64,000 nucleotides of DNA from Desulfomicrobium apsheronum (GCF_900114115.1 NZ_FORX01000017.1:1-64000), one strand, 5' to 3'; shown: positions 52,610 through 61,605, numbered from the stretch's first letter. Translations and numbers: made by a program. The notes: a model not told the origin generated them from the letters alone.

Positions 52610-54241
52610 TTACTGTTTAATTTTTTGAACTCCGTCTGCCCCAGAGAGGTCCAATGGGTAGGCGACAACCATAGTTCTTTTTTTGGCCGTACCGGTCATG
52701 CCTGTGTGACTGTTGATGTTCACCACCAGATCGAGCACCCCATCGTTGTCCATGTCCGCGAGCGCGTAATCAGTAACCGTGCCTTTGATTCGCGCCGTTT
52801 TCCATTGTAGACTCATGCCTATCCCGTCCCAATAAAGGCTGTGCATTTCGCTCTGAGGGTAGTCCCGATAATTTGAGAACATTTGCGCCGAGACCGAGAT
52901 GTTGCGGCTGATGATCAGTTCGTAACGTTTGTCTCTATCAAGGTTGCACGGGATGGCCCGCAGGGGCACGTATGCTGTGTACTGAGGTGAATTTTTCGCG
53001 GAGGGTGCTTTGAGCCCAAGAGCGGCGGGGTGGTATTCGATTCCCAAGTTCGAACCGGCGTATGTTTCTTCCGTGACGGTCAGCAGGCCTCCTGTGGAAC
53101 TGTACACGCGCATGCGGTCATAGTCGTCGATGACGAGAACCTGATGCCCGTCTTCGACGGGAAGGAACGTCACGTTGAAGACAGAGCCGCCCTGCGGCAG
53201 ACTGACAGTGGGGCCCAGTTCGTACTTGCCTCCGGTTTTGATCATTTGATGGATTTGACTCTCCATGTATTTAACCCTTCCGACGCTTTGACCGACAAGC
53301 GTCGGGGAAAAGGTCGGGGGCATGTTCAGCACGCCGAGAAAATAAGGGATGCGATCTTGCTGGATCGAAAAGCCATTGTCAAAGCCGATGATGAGTGAGT
53401 AGGGATTTTGCTCGGCTGCTGCAGCGATAACCAGTTCGTGGCGACCGTCGCGGTTAAGATCTATGCTGTTCAGACGGACATAATTGCGGCCGTTGGGCAG
53501 ATCCATCTCTGCGACTTGTCGCATCTGACCTTCCGCAATCTTGTAGGCGATGATTGAAGATGACGTCATCAGGAACACTTCATTCTGTCCATCCCCATCC
53601 CCATCACACACCACCATCCCGCGCGAAGCGAACGGCAGGGTCTGGCTGCGCCAGCGGCCCATGGTGGAGTCGGCGTCTTCGTATTTCAGGGAGGGGTTGG
53701 CGTAGGCCGTGCCTGCCTTGGTTTCGTTGACGATGAGGGCTTCGTTCATGGGGGTGACCACGGGCTGGGCCTGGGCCACGGCTGATTCGGGCTTGCCGAA
53801 GACCTGGGTGTTGATGTCCTGGGCCACCGTTTCGAGGGTCGGGATGACCTTGCTCAGTTGCGTCTGCGTGGGGCGGGGCTGGTTTGCGCCCGCGGGGTCT
53901 ATGGTGTTGACGTCCAGGCTGCATTCCTGACCCATGACGGTCAAAGATCCCCAGACCAGATAGTCGACGCCCAGCGCCTGGCGGATCTTTTCGGCCGCGC
54001 CGGAATCAGCGGGCAGGCTGGTCACGGTCTTTTTGACTGTCCCTGCATCAAGGGGAGTGAAATTTTCGGGCCAGGTCAGGCGCGTGGTCAGCATGCTCTG
54101 AATGCCCTGGCTCAAATATTGATACTCCTGCGGTCCATGCACCCCAAAGGGCAGCACCGCGAAGGTCTTGGCCTCCTGGGCCAGGGCCGGGGCGGCGCAA
54201 AGAAGCAGGACGGCGAGGTTGATGAGAAGTCTCTTGAACAT
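52610..54241 (-). CDS. Secreted FG-GAP/VCBS-repeat protein with TolB-like N-terminal domain
   Basis: A 543-residue exported protein. The signal is MFKRLLINLAVLLLCAAPALA. Residues about 25-150 resemble the TolB/CsgG-like domain (FAVLPFGVHGPQEYQYLSQG, LGVDYLVWGSLT). The rest contains FG-GAP calcium-loop repeats, for example VVCDGDGDGQNEVFLMTSS, SIDLNRDGRHELVIAAA, NLDRDKRYELIISRN and ADMDNDGVLDLVVNINS. These form a beta-propeller. Start 54241 follows CGGAGGAG. It lies upstream of the porins; function unknown. Confidence 0.82.
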   Translation of the reverse strand: MFKRLLINLAVLLLCAAPALAQEAKTFAVLPFGVHGPQEYQYLSQGIQSMLTTRLTWPENFTPLDAGTVKKTVTSLPADSGAAEKIRQALGVDYLVWGSLTVMGQECSLDVNTIDPAGANQPRPTQTQLSKVIPTLETVAQDINTQVFGKPESAVAQAQPVVTPMNEALIVNETKAGTAYANPSLKYEDADSTMGRWRSQTLPFASRGMVVCDGDGDGQNEVFLMTSSSIIAYKIAEGQMRQVAEMDLPNGRNYVRLNSIDLNRDGRHELVIAAAAEQNPYSLIIGFDNGFSIQQDRIPYFLGVLNMPPTFSPTLVGQSVGRVKYMESQIHQMIKTGGKYELGPTVSLPQGGSVFNVTFLPVEDGHQVLVIDDYDRMRVYSSTGGLLTVTEETYAGSNLGIEYHPAALGLKAPSAKNSPQYTAYVPLRAIPCNLDRDKRYELIISRNISVSAQMFSNYRDYPQSEMHSLYWDGIGMSLQWKTARIKGTVTDYALADMDNDGVLDLVVNINSHTGMTGTAKKRTMVVAYPLDLSGADGVQKIKQ

Positions 54242-54366
54242 TGTCTCCTCCGGGAATACAGATTTCGGACTTTGTCGGTTGAATGGCTAACAATAAAGTG
54301 GTTCTTCATGGTAAGGAATCTGGGGAATGTCAACAACTGCGGTGGATGCGACGGGTCGGGTTCGGT

Positions 54367-54412
54367 GTCATTCCCGCGCACGTTTGCCCGGCATGGGTAG
54401 GCGGGAATCCAT
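54367..54412 (+). repeat. REP-like palindrome, copy 8 (interrupted)
   Basis: The usual arms ATTCCCGCG and GGCGGGAATCCAT are present, but the short loop is replaced by about 20 nt (CACGTTTGCCCGGCATGGGT). Confidence 0.7.
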
Positions 54413-54457
54413 GATTTTGTTTTTCATCGCATCTTAACAATAACAATAGAGGTACCC

Positions 54458-54946
54458 ATGATCTCAAGACGCGATCTTCTCTTCGGCATGGCCCGGCGCC
54501 TGCGCGAGTCGGGCGGGGACAAGCCCGTTTCCGGCATCGGGGCGGACATTGGCGCCGCTGATGCCGCCTATGTCCGCAAGGAATATGGCCCTGCCAGAGA
54601 TCTGTACAAGGAAGTGCTCAAGGAGAACCGCGCCCACAAGGAGGCCAGGATCAGGCAGGGCATGTGCCATTACCATCTGGGCGAATACGTGCAGGCCAAG
54701 GACCAGTTGCTCATGGTCTGCAAGCAGCATCCCGGTGAATACTTGGCCTGCCTGTATCTGGGCCTGGCCTATGCCCGGCGCGACCAGCTTGAGAAATGCA
54801 TGGAGGTCTGGAAGGGCTTCGTGGACCGCGACCACATCGCCGTCATGCGCGAAATCAACGTGCATCGCGCTCTCTTTGAAACCGGCGAGCCCTTGACCGG
54901 AATGGAAGTGGCCGAGGCCGTGGAAAAGGCGCTGATGCAAGCGTAG
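54458..54946 (+). CDS. Small tetratricopeptide-repeat protein
   Basis: A 162-residue protein with about three TPR units (AYVRKEYGPARDLYKEVLKE, IRQGMCHYHLGEYVQAKDQL, ACLYLGLAYARRDQLEKCME). It begins MISRRDLLFGMARRLRES, which has a twin-Arg pattern but lacks the following hydrophobic stretch, so export is doubtful. Start ATG 54458 follows AGAGG. It stands alone; partner unknown. Confidence 0.82.
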   Translation: MISRRDLLFGMARRLRESGGDKPVSGIGADIGAADAAYVRKEYGPARDLYKEVLKENRAHKEARIRQGMCHYHLGEYVQAKDQLLMVCKQHPGEYLACLYLGLAYARRDQLEKCMEVWKGFVDRDHIAVMREINVHRALFETGEPLTGMEVAEAVEKALMQA

Positions 54947-55299
54947 CGCTTTCAGCCTTTCGATTTTTGACCTGTGTCCGTTTTTTGCGGTTGGCCCGGC
55001 AAGGACTTTTTTTGCGGGTGAAAGATACTTCTTTGCGCGCCCGATGTTTTTGTCTTCCAGACCGGGGCAAAACGCCCCGCTTGCTTCTCCCTGTGGAGAT
55101 TTCCTCCATGATTCCAGATGATTTGTCTTCCGAACTCGCCGTTTGGGGCGAAATGTCCCTGTGGGGCGAAACGCCCCGATTTTGGGCTTGAAATCGCTTT
55201 ATAGCCGGTTCCGGCACGCTTCATTGACGAATCCTCCAGCAGTCTTTTTTTTAGCGCACAATAAAATCAAGTATTTATAATAATTGTTTGGGTCCGGCC

Positions 55300-55317
55300 T
55301 TGTCTGGTCAAAGACAA
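55300..55317. promoter_or_regulatory. Inverted repeat, candidate activator site
   Basis: TTGTCTGGTCAAAGACAA has perfect 6-bp arms and lies just upstream of the candidate sigma-54 promoter. That is closer than usual for an enhancer site. Confidence 0.35.
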
Positions 55318-55331
55318 AAGTTGGCGCACGT

Positions 55332-55348
55332 TGGCATGCGCGTTGCTT
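55332..55348 (+). promoter_or_regulatory. Candidate sigma-54 promoter
   Basis: TTGGCATGCGCGTTGCTT has GG (55333-55334) and GC (55345-55346) separated by exactly 10 bp, and matches TGGCAY-N5-TTGCW. Transcription would begin near 55358, with the first response-regulator gene at 55415. An NtrC-type activator is encoded in the same set at 59974. Confidence 0.65.
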
Positions 55349-55414
55349 TAAGCGATTGAACCAGAAGGAGGCTTGCTTGCCGATCAGGCGGGCAGGCCAG
55401 TCAAGGAGGACTGA

Positions 55415-55846
55415 GTGACCGACGCCAATATCTTGCTTGTCGACGACGATGCGCAGTTCATCGAAATCATGAAGAAACGCCTGACCATGCGGCGCATGGA
55501 AGTGTTTCACGCAAGCAGCGGCGAAGAGGCCATGCAGAAGCTTGCTGTGCATGGCGAGATCGAGGTTGTCATCCTTGACGTGAAGCTGCCCGGGCGTAGC
55601 GGCATCGAGATGCTGCAACTCATCAAACAGCAGTTTCCTCTGGTGGAGGTGATCATGCTGACCGGACACGCTACCGTGGAATCGGCCATCGACGGCATGC
55701 GGCTGGGGGCTTCGGATTATCTGATGAAGCCCTGCGCCATTGATGTGCTGGTCGAAAAGGTCAAGGAAGCGGTGGAGAAGAAGCGCAGGCATGAAGAGAA
55801 GATAGTCGACGCACGGGTTCGGGAGATCGCCAGTCGCCGCACGTAG
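55415..55846 (+). CDS. Single-domain response regulator
   Basis: A 143-residue CheY-like receiver with no output domain. Acidic pocket D10-D11, phosphorylation site D55 (VVILDVKLPG), switch Thr in IMLTGHATVE and Lys in DYLMKPCAID are present. A basic helical tail (EKKRRHEEKIVDARVREI) follows. It starts at GTG 55415 behind AAGGAGGA. It is the first gene after the candidate sigma-54 promoter, and its likely kinase is encoded at 58447. Confidence 0.9.
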   Translation: MTDANILLVDDDAQFIEIMKKRLTMRRMEVFHASSGEEAMQKLAVHGEIEVVILDVKLPGRSGIEMLQLIKQQFPLVEVIMLTGHATVESAIDGMRLGASDYLMKPCAIDVLVEKVKEAVEKKRRHEEKIVDARVREIASRRT

Positions 55847-55868
55847 CGGCGATCAAAATGGAGCGCTC

Positions 55869-56264
55869 ATGACTGACAGCATCCTTCTTGTCGATGACGA
55901 GACGCAGTTCCTGGCCACAATGGCCAAGCGTCTGCGCAAAAGGGGTTTTCTCGTCAGGACGGCAGGCAGCGGCCTTGAAGGTTTGCGAGCGCTGCAGACG
56001 GAACCCGCCGATGTGGTAGTGCTTGATGTCGGCATGCCGGACATGGACGGCATTCAGGTCCTGCGGGAGATCAAGCTGCGTTTTCCGCAGGTGCAGGTGC
56101 TCATGCTGACCGGGCACGCCGACATGGAAGTCGCCATTTCGGGCATGGCCATGGGCGCGTTCGACTATCTGATGAAGCCAGTGGAGCTTGATGTCCTGAT
56201 AGGCAAAATCCGGGAGGCCTGTTCCCGGAGCAGGAAAGCGGGTGAGAGGCGCGGGTTGGAGTAA
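55869..56264 (+). CDS. Single-domain response regulator
   Basis: A 131-residue receiver with D9-D10, phosphorylation site D53 (VVVLDVGMPD), MLTGHADMEV and DYLMKPVELD. It is similar to the preceding receiver, especially in the second half, so a tandem duplication is likely. No output domain is present. It starts 22 bp after the first gene and precedes the permease by about 60 bp. Confidence 0.9.
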   Translation: MTDSILLVDDETQFLATMAKRLRKRGFLVRTAGSGLEGLRALQTEPADVVVLDVGMPDMDGIQVLREIKLRFPQVQVLMLTGHADMEVAISGMAMGAFDYLMKPVELDVLIGKIREACSRSRKAGERRGLE

Positions 56265-56324
56265 GCCACCTGCACAGGGAACATGGTCCTGTATACACAA
56301 GATTACGAGGAGGCGGTAACGCGT

Positions 56325-57602
56325 ATGGGATTCTTTAAAGATTGGGGATCATTCATGGTGGAGGGCTCACGGTCCTTTGCCCGGTGGGAAGTGGAAAACG
56401 CCCGGATCATCCTGGGTGACAAGAAGCGGATCTGGTTGCTCTGCCTCATGCTCATCCCTGCATTGCTTGGCGGATGGGCCTATGCCGATGAAATCGGACA
56501 GGCCTTGCCGACAGTGATCGGAGGCAAGGAAGCTTACAGTCCGTCCTTTTACAGCCTTTATATTTTCTTCGTGTCGATTTTCGTCGGCGTGGGAGCGGGC
56601 CTCATTTCGGGCTGTATCGGCGCGGGCGGCGGCTTCATCATCGCACCGGCGCTCATGAGCGCGGGCGTCAAGGGCATCCTGGCCGTCGGCACGGACCTCT
56701 TTCACATCTTCGCCAAGGCCATCATGGGCAGCGTCCTGCATCGCAAGATGGGCAACGTGTCCGTACCCCTGGCCTTCGTTTTTCTGATCGGCGCCATCGT
56801 CGGCACGACCGTGGGTGCGGGAATCAACCGTGCGCTCTACAATGTGAATCCGGTTTTGAGCGACGCCTTCATCACCACCGTGTACACGGTCATGCTCGGT
56901 TTTCTGGGCTTTTACGGCATGTACGACTACTTCAGCGCCAAGAAGGCCGGCCATTCCGGCGGCGCGCATGATACCAGCGAAGGCGCCGGCATGACCGGCA
57001 TCGCCAAGAAACTGCAGTCCGTGAATCTGCCGCCCATGGTCTCCTTCGACCAGGGTCTCATTCCCGGCGGGCGCAAGATCTCCTGGGTCTTCCTGGTTCT
57101 GTCCGGCATCCTGGTCGGCATGGCCGCAGGCATCATGGGCGTCGGCGGCGGCTTCCTGACCTTCCCGATCTTCGTCTACATCCTGGGCGTCTCTTCGCTC
57201 ACCACCGTCGGCACGGACATCTTCCAGATCGTGTTCACGGCCGGTTATGGCGCCATCACCCAGTACGCCATCTACGGCTTCATCTTCTACACCCTGGCCA
57301 TGGGCATGCTGCTCGGTTCTCTGGTCGGCATCCAGGTCGGCGCACTGGTGACCAAGGTCGTGCCCGGTATCACCATCCGCGGCTTCTTCGCCCTTTCGGT
57401 CATGGCCGGTTTCGTGAACCGGTTCTTCGCGCTGCCCAAAAAGATGGTCGCCATGGGCTATCTGCCCGAGTCGCTGGCAGGTTTCACCAAGGGCATGGAT
57501 ACGGTGGGCATGTACCTGTTCTTCATCGTCATTGCCCTGTTCGGTATCTGGGTATTCGGGGCATTTTTCAAGAATATCAAGACTCTGAAGTATGAGGACT
57601 GA
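56325..57602 (+). CDS. TauE/SafE-family sulfite/sulfonate-type permease
   Basis: A 425-residue inner-membrane protein of the TauE/SafE (DUF81) family, which exports or imports small anions such as sulfite, sulfoacetate or other organosulfur compounds. It has an N-terminal amphipathic segment and a first helix (IWLLCLMLIPALLGGWAYAD), followed by the two family repeats, each with a Gly-rich loop: GAGLISGCIGAGGGFIIAPA and GMAAGIMGVGGGFLTFPIFV. Start 56325 (GGAGG 11 bp upstream) is preferred over ATG 56283. In a sulfate reducer, sulfite or sulfate traffic is plausible but not shown. Confidence 0.85.
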   Translation: MGFFKDWGSFMVEGSRSFARWEVENARIILGDKKRIWLLCLMLIPALLGGWAYADEIGQALPTVIGGKEAYSPSFYSLYIFFVSIFVGVGAGLISGCIGAGGGFIIAPALMSAGVKGILAVGTDLFHIFAKAIMGSVLHRKMGNVSVPLAFVFLIGAIVGTTVGAGINRALYNVNPVLSDAFITTVYTVMLGFLGFYGMYDYFSAKKAGHSGGAHDTSEGAGMTGIAKKLQSVNLPPMVSFDQGLIPGGRKISWVFLVLSGILVGMAAGIMGVGGGFLTFPIFVYILGVSSLTTVGTDIFQIVFTAGYGAITQYAIYGFIFYTLAMGMLLGSLVGIQVGALVTKVVPGITIRGFFALSVMAGFVNRFFALPKKMVAMGYLPESLAGFTKGMDTVGMYLFFIVIALFGIWVFGAFFKNIKTLKYED

Positions 57603-57606
57603 TGCT

Positions 57607-58308
57607 ATGATTCATAACAAAAAGGAATTCACCGGGGGACTTGTCCTGATCGTGGCCTTCTTCGTAGTCCTTATTGCGATGTTCCAGCCCATTTTCGACG
57701 GGCACAACGCCATGGGATATCTGGACAATCTTTACAATTCTATCTCCAAGGGTTCGGCCTACTATGTGGACAACCTGAAGGAAGAGGCCAAGACCGTGTC
57801 CGGCTATCAGGTCAACGTGACCATGAAGATGGAAAACGAGACGCAGGCCGCCGATAGCGTCGCACTGATCGCCGCCACCGGAGCAACGGCGACGGCTGAA
57901 GGAAAGGACCTGACCATAGCCGGCGATTATTTCGCCATCCTGAGCACCATTCTTGATGATGCGGACCGCATGTATCACAACGACGGCGCGGCGCTCAAGA
58001 CCAAGTATCCGGCGTTCCAGTCCAAGGATGATCGCCAGGCGCTCTACAACTGGAGCACGATCCTGGCCGGTTTCGACAAGGAACTGAAGGAACAGAAGGC
58101 GTTCGCCGAAGCCAAGGTTGCCTTCAACATCAATTCCAAGGTCGTGGAGACCGCCTACAACTACTACAGCGTGGTGCCCGAGCAGATCAGGGACAAGGCC
58201 GGGATCGTCATCTTCTCCCTGGTTTTCTATGTCGTCTACACCATGTGGTACGGCTTCGGCATCCTCTTCATCTTTGAAGGCTGGGGCCTGAAGATCAGCG
58301 GTCATTGA
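57607..58308 (+). CDS. Uncharacterised membrane protein paired with the TauE permease
   Basis: A 233-residue protein with one helix near each end (FTGGLVLIVAFFVVLIAMFQ and GIVIFSLVFYVVYTMWYGFG) and a large intervening domain, probably periplasmic (about 35-200). That domain is helical with repeated Asn/Tyr and no Cys. It could be a sensor or a permease partner. ATG 57607 is 4 bp after the permease stop. I do not recognise the family. Confidence 0.75.
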   Translation: MIHNKKEFTGGLVLIVAFFVVLIAMFQPIFDGHNAMGYLDNLYNSISKGSAYYVDNLKEEAKTVSGYQVNVTMKMENETQAADSVALIAATGATATAEGKDLTIAGDYFAILSTILDDADRMYHNDGAALKTKYPAFQSKDDRQALYNWSTILAGFDKELKEQKAFAEAKVAFNINSKVVETAYNYYSVVPEQIRDKAGIVIFSLVFYVVYTMWYGFGILFIFEGWGLKISGH

Positions 58309-58446
58309 TCATAAACGCATTGCAGGGGCTTTCCCTGCAAGAGAATCATCATCGTCGGCGTGGCCTCCCCTGGAGGCCGCGCCGAAATTTTTGGGCCGGG
58401 CGAATGTCCTTTGCCAGGTGGCGCGGCTCAAGGTACGGGAGAGCAC

Positions 58447-59961
58447 ATGAATCTTTCCGAATATTACAATACCGTCATGGAACTCAGCCACGGCATCGTC
58501 ATCACCCTGGACGAGGACGGGCGGATCATCCATGGAAATTCGCGTTTCGAGGCGCTTTCCGGATACGAGATCGGCGACATCGCAGGTCGGGACTGGTTTG
58601 AGCTTTGCGTGGATGCCAAGCGGGTGGACTCTTTACGGGCGATTTTTGCCGGGATTGTTGAGGCCGGGACCCTGGCGTTCATGAAAGGCTCGCTCATGGC
58701 CAGGGATGGCCGCAAGATTTATATCGACTGGAACATGAAGCCCTTGTTCGACTCCCGGCGCAGTCTGGTCAGTGTCCTTTGCGTAGGCCAGGATGTCACG
58801 GCCCATGTACTGCGGCAGCATGAATTGCTGATCGAGCACGGGCGGCTGGTGGCCCTGAACAAGGAGCTGTCCTGCCTGCACGCCATGAATCGCATCGTCT
58901 CGAACATGGACAGCGAGCTGCCGGACATTCTGCGCGAGATATTGGCCATCATCCCGCCCTCGTTCCAGTATCCCCAGTCCACCGGCGTGCGCTTGCTGCT
59001 CGACGGCGAGGTGATCATCAGCGGAAAGTTCACGCCCGACGCCTCGTGCCGCCTGGAGCAGGATGTGCTCGTGCATAAGGTGAAGCGCGGGCACTTGAGT
59101 GTCAGCCTGTCGGGGAGCGCCGAGGACGGGACCAAGTTCGCCTTTCTGTCCACGGAGTCCGAACTGCTTGGGGCCCTGGCCAAGCATGTGGGCTGGATCA
59201 TCGCCAAGCGCGAGGCCCTGTCGACAAAAAGGAACCTCGAACGTCAACTGCAGCATGCCGATCGGCTGGCCAAGATCGGCCAATTCGCTGCCGGCGTGGC
59301 GCATGAGCTGAACGAGCCACTGGCCAACATTCTGGGTTTTGCGCAGTTGGCCGAACAGACTCCCGGCCTTCCGGCGCAGGTCATGAAGGATCTGGACAAC
59401 ATCATAAAAGCGGCGCTGCACAGTCGCGAGGTGATCAAGAAACTGATGATCTTCGGTCGCCAGGTGCCGCTGCGCAAAACCCTGATCGACTTGAATCAGA
59501 TCATCCGCGATTCCCTGTACTTCATCGAGATGAGCGCCTCCCGGGGCAAGGTCGAGGTGCGCATGAACCTGGCCGAAGGACTGCCCTCGATCATGGCCGA
59601 TCCGCAGCATTTGAAGCAGGTCATCGTCAATCTGGTGGTCAACGGCATCCACGCCATGCCGGGGGGAGGGGTCTTGACCATAGAAACCCTGTCCTTCAAG
59701 GATGACGTCTATCTTCTGGTCAGCGACATCGGAGTAGGCATGACCCCGGAAGTCATGCGCCAGATTTTCAACCCGTTCTTCACCACCAAGGACGTGGATC
59801 AGGGTACGGGCCTCGGTCTTGCTGTGGTGCACGGGATTATCCATGCGCACGGAGGGATCATCGAAGTTGAAAGCGAACCGGGCCAGGGCACGCGTTTCGA
59901 GATCACGTTTCCATGCAGCCGGAGCGTGCGCGAAACCAATTCGGCCATCGACGACAAATAA
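58447..59961 (+). CDS. PAS-domain sensor histidine kinase
   Basis: A 504-residue soluble histidine kinase. The N-terminal PAS domain (MELSHGIVITLDEDGRIIHG, ALSGYEIGDIAGRDWFELC) is followed by a PAC segment, a linker of GAF-like appearance (about 150-245), and the dimerisation domain with phosphoacceptor H286 (GVAHELNEPLANILGFAQ). The ATPase domain has NLVVNGIHAMP, SDIGVGMTPE and GTGLGLAVVHGI. No membrane helix, so it senses a cytoplasmic signal. Start 58447 after GGGAG. Likely partner: the regulator that follows. Confidence 0.92.
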   Translation: MNLSEYYNTVMELSHGIVITLDEDGRIIHGNSRFEALSGYEIGDIAGRDWFELCVDAKRVDSLRAIFAGIVEAGTLAFMKGSLMARDGRKIYIDWNMKPLFDSRRSLVSVLCVGQDVTAHVLRQHELLIEHGRLVALNKELSCLHAMNRIVSNMDSELPDILREILAIIPPSFQYPQSTGVRLLLDGEVIISGKFTPDASCRLEQDVLVHKVKRGHLSVSLSGSAEDGTKFAFLSTESELLGALAKHVGWIIAKREALSTKRNLERQLQHADRLAKIGQFAAGVAHELNEPLANILGFAQLAEQTPGLPAQVMKDLDNIIKAALHSREVIKKLMIFGRQVPLRKTLIDLNQIIRDSLYFIEMSASRGKVEVRMNLAEGLPSIMADPQHLKQVIVNLVVNGIHAMPGGGVLTIETLSFKDDVYLLVSDIGVGMTPEVMRQIFNPFFTTKDVDQGTGLGLAVVHGIIHAHGGIIEVESEPGQGTRFEITFPCSRSVRETNSAIDDK

Positions 59962-59973
59962 GGACGAAAGAGC

Positions 59974-61308
59974 ATGCAGGACAAGGCTACGACAATTCTG
60001 GCCGTGGATGACAGCCCCGCCACCCTCGAAGTCATCTCGCGCAATCTGACCGGGGCGGGGTATGTGGTGCATACCTGCGGCAGCGTCGAGGAAGCCGGGG
60101 CCTTTCTGGACGAGACGCCCGTGGATCTGATCATCACCGATTACAAGATGCCCCGAGCCAACGGACTGGAACTCATCAAATATGTGCGGGACAATTTTAA
60201 AGACACCGAGATCATGATGATCACGGGCTATCCCTCGATCAGCGGGGCCGTGGAGGCCATGCGCGACGGGGCCGGGGAATACCTGGCCAAGCCGTTCACC
60301 GGCGAGGAGCTTTTGGCCGTGGTTCGGCGCATTCTTGAAAAACAGGCCAGAAGACGCGCCGCCCATGCCGACGACCAGGAGCTCAGCGCTTTTGGGATCA
60401 TCGGCAACTGTCCGGAGATGCAGGCCGTTTACGGACTTATCCGCAAGGCCGCGCAGACCAGCGCCAATGTGTTCATTTCCGGAGAATCGGGCACGGGCAA
60501 GGAACTGGTCGCCCGCGCGGTGCATTACAACAGCGATCGCAGGGCCTCTGCCTTTGTGCCGGTCAACTGCTCGGCCATTCCCGACACCCTGCTTGAGAGC
60601 GAACTCTTCGGCCACGTCAAGGGAGCCTTCACCGGGGCCAAGGACAGCCGGGCCGGTTTTTTCGAGATCGCCAACGGCGGGACCATCTTTCTGGACGAAA
60701 TCGGAGACGCCAGCCCAAATCTGCAGGCCAAGCTGTTGCGGGTCATGCAGAGCAAGGAATTCTGCATGGTCGGGTCGTCACGCACCCGCACCGTGGACAC
60801 CCGCATCATCGCGGCCACGCACAAGGATTTGAAGCGGCTGGTGGAGCAGGGCCTTTTCCGGGAGGATCTCTTTTACCGCATCCACGTGGTGGAGATCCGC
60901 CTGCCATCCCTGGCCGAGCGCGGGGACGACATTCTCATGCTGGCCAATCATTTCCTGCGCAAATTCGCTGCGGACATGAACTGTGAGCCCCCGCGCATGA
61001 CCGATGAGGCTCTGGACGCCGTGGCGCAGTATGCCTGGCCCGGCAATGTGCGGGAGCTTGAGAACCTGTTGCAGCGTCTGGTCATCGTCGGAGACGGGCC
61101 GGTCATCGACATCACCGATCTGCCAGAGTCCATGCGCTTTTCCATCACTCGCGGCCGCCATGGGGACAAGACCCTGGCCGAGGTCGAAGCGGATCACATC
61201 CGCGCGGTCCTGGCCCGCATCGGAGATAACAAGACCCGTGCCGCCGAGATCCTGGGCATCGACCGCAAGACGCTCAGGGAGAAGTTGAAGCGTTTGGGAT
61301 TGGGGTGA
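59974..61308 (+). CDS. NtrC-family sigma-54 response regulator
   Basis: A 444-residue enhancer-binding protein. The receiver has D12-D13 and D56 (LIITDYKMPR). The AAA+ domain has Walker A GESGTGKE, the sigma-54 contact loop GAFTGA and Walker B FLDEIGD. A Fis-type helix-turn-helix ends the protein (NKTRAAEILGIDRKTLREKL). It lies 12 bp after the kinase gene. With a sigma-54-like promoter upstream of the operon's first gene, autoregulation is likely (inference). Confidence 0.95.
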   Translation: MQDKATTILAVDDSPATLEVISRNLTGAGYVVHTCGSVEEAGAFLDETPVDLIITDYKMPRANGLELIKYVRDNFKDTEIMMITGYPSISGAVEAMRDGAGEYLAKPFTGEELLAVVRRILEKQARRRAAHADDQELSAFGIIGNCPEMQAVYGLIRKAAQTSANVFISGESGTGKELVARAVHYNSDRRASAFVPVNCSAIPDTLLESELFGHVKGAFTGAKDSRAGFFEIANGGTIFLDEIGDASPNLQAKLLRVMQSKEFCMVGSSRTRTVDTRIIAATHKDLKRLVEQGLFREDLFYRIHVVEIRLPSLAERGDDILMLANHFLRKFAADMNCEPPRMTDEALDAVAQYAWPGNVRELENLLQRLVIVGDGPVIDITDLPESMRFSITRGRHGDKTLAEVEADHIRAVLARIGDNKTRAAEILGIDRKTLREKLKRLGLG

Positions 61309-61345
61309 TTTTTTCCATTGACCAGGATGTTGAAAATGAAAATGG

Positions 61346-61456
61346 CGGGACGCGGGGAATAAAAGCCGCTGCAAAGCGCCGTCATCCCCTTGAAGAAAGG
61401 GATCCATGTCTTTTTTTGAAGGCATCTCATGGCGGTCGCGGGCCGGGTTGGAGCGG
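61346..61456. repeat. Direct repeat, left copy
   Basis: Begins CGGGACGCGGGGAATAAAAG and ends GGGTTGGAGCGG. It includes a small palindrome of the form ATCCCCTTGAAGAAAGGGAT, a weak relative of the REP-like family. The right copy is almost identical. Confidence 0.85.
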
Positions 61457-61605
61457 GCAAGGGCCGTCGAAACTCCTTCTCCGGCCTCGTAGAGTTGAAT
61501 CGCTGCGTGCAGGGCGAAAAATCCGGATAGCGCGGTGGGCAACGATTCAACAAACGATGCCTGGCTCAGTCAGACAGTCGGCGCCCCTCGCCCGCCCCAA
61601 CCCGA
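61447..61605. repeat. Nested palindromic element, copy 2
   Basis: The core (about 61470-61577) matches the core at 42783-42890, including AACTCCTTCTCCGGCCTCGT and AACGATTCAACAAACGATGC. Its outer arms are different: GGGTTGGAGCGGGC on the left pairs with GCCCGCCCCAACCC on the right with one mismatch. So arm sequence differs between copies while arm pairing is kept. Confidence 0.7.

Larger units (their letters stand above)
54947..55414. other. Gene-free region upstream of the signalling operon
   Basis: About 470 bp. It contains hairpins of one design, CGGGGC-AAAAC-GCCCCG near 55063-55079 and GGGGCG-AAA-CGCCCC at 55163-55177, with a third partial unit at 55144-55158 (19-bp period). Further on are an inverted repeat TTGTCT-N6-AGACAA (55300-55317) and a candidate sigma-54 promoter (55332-55348). 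An ORF across the hairpin repeats is not credible. Confidence 0.6.
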
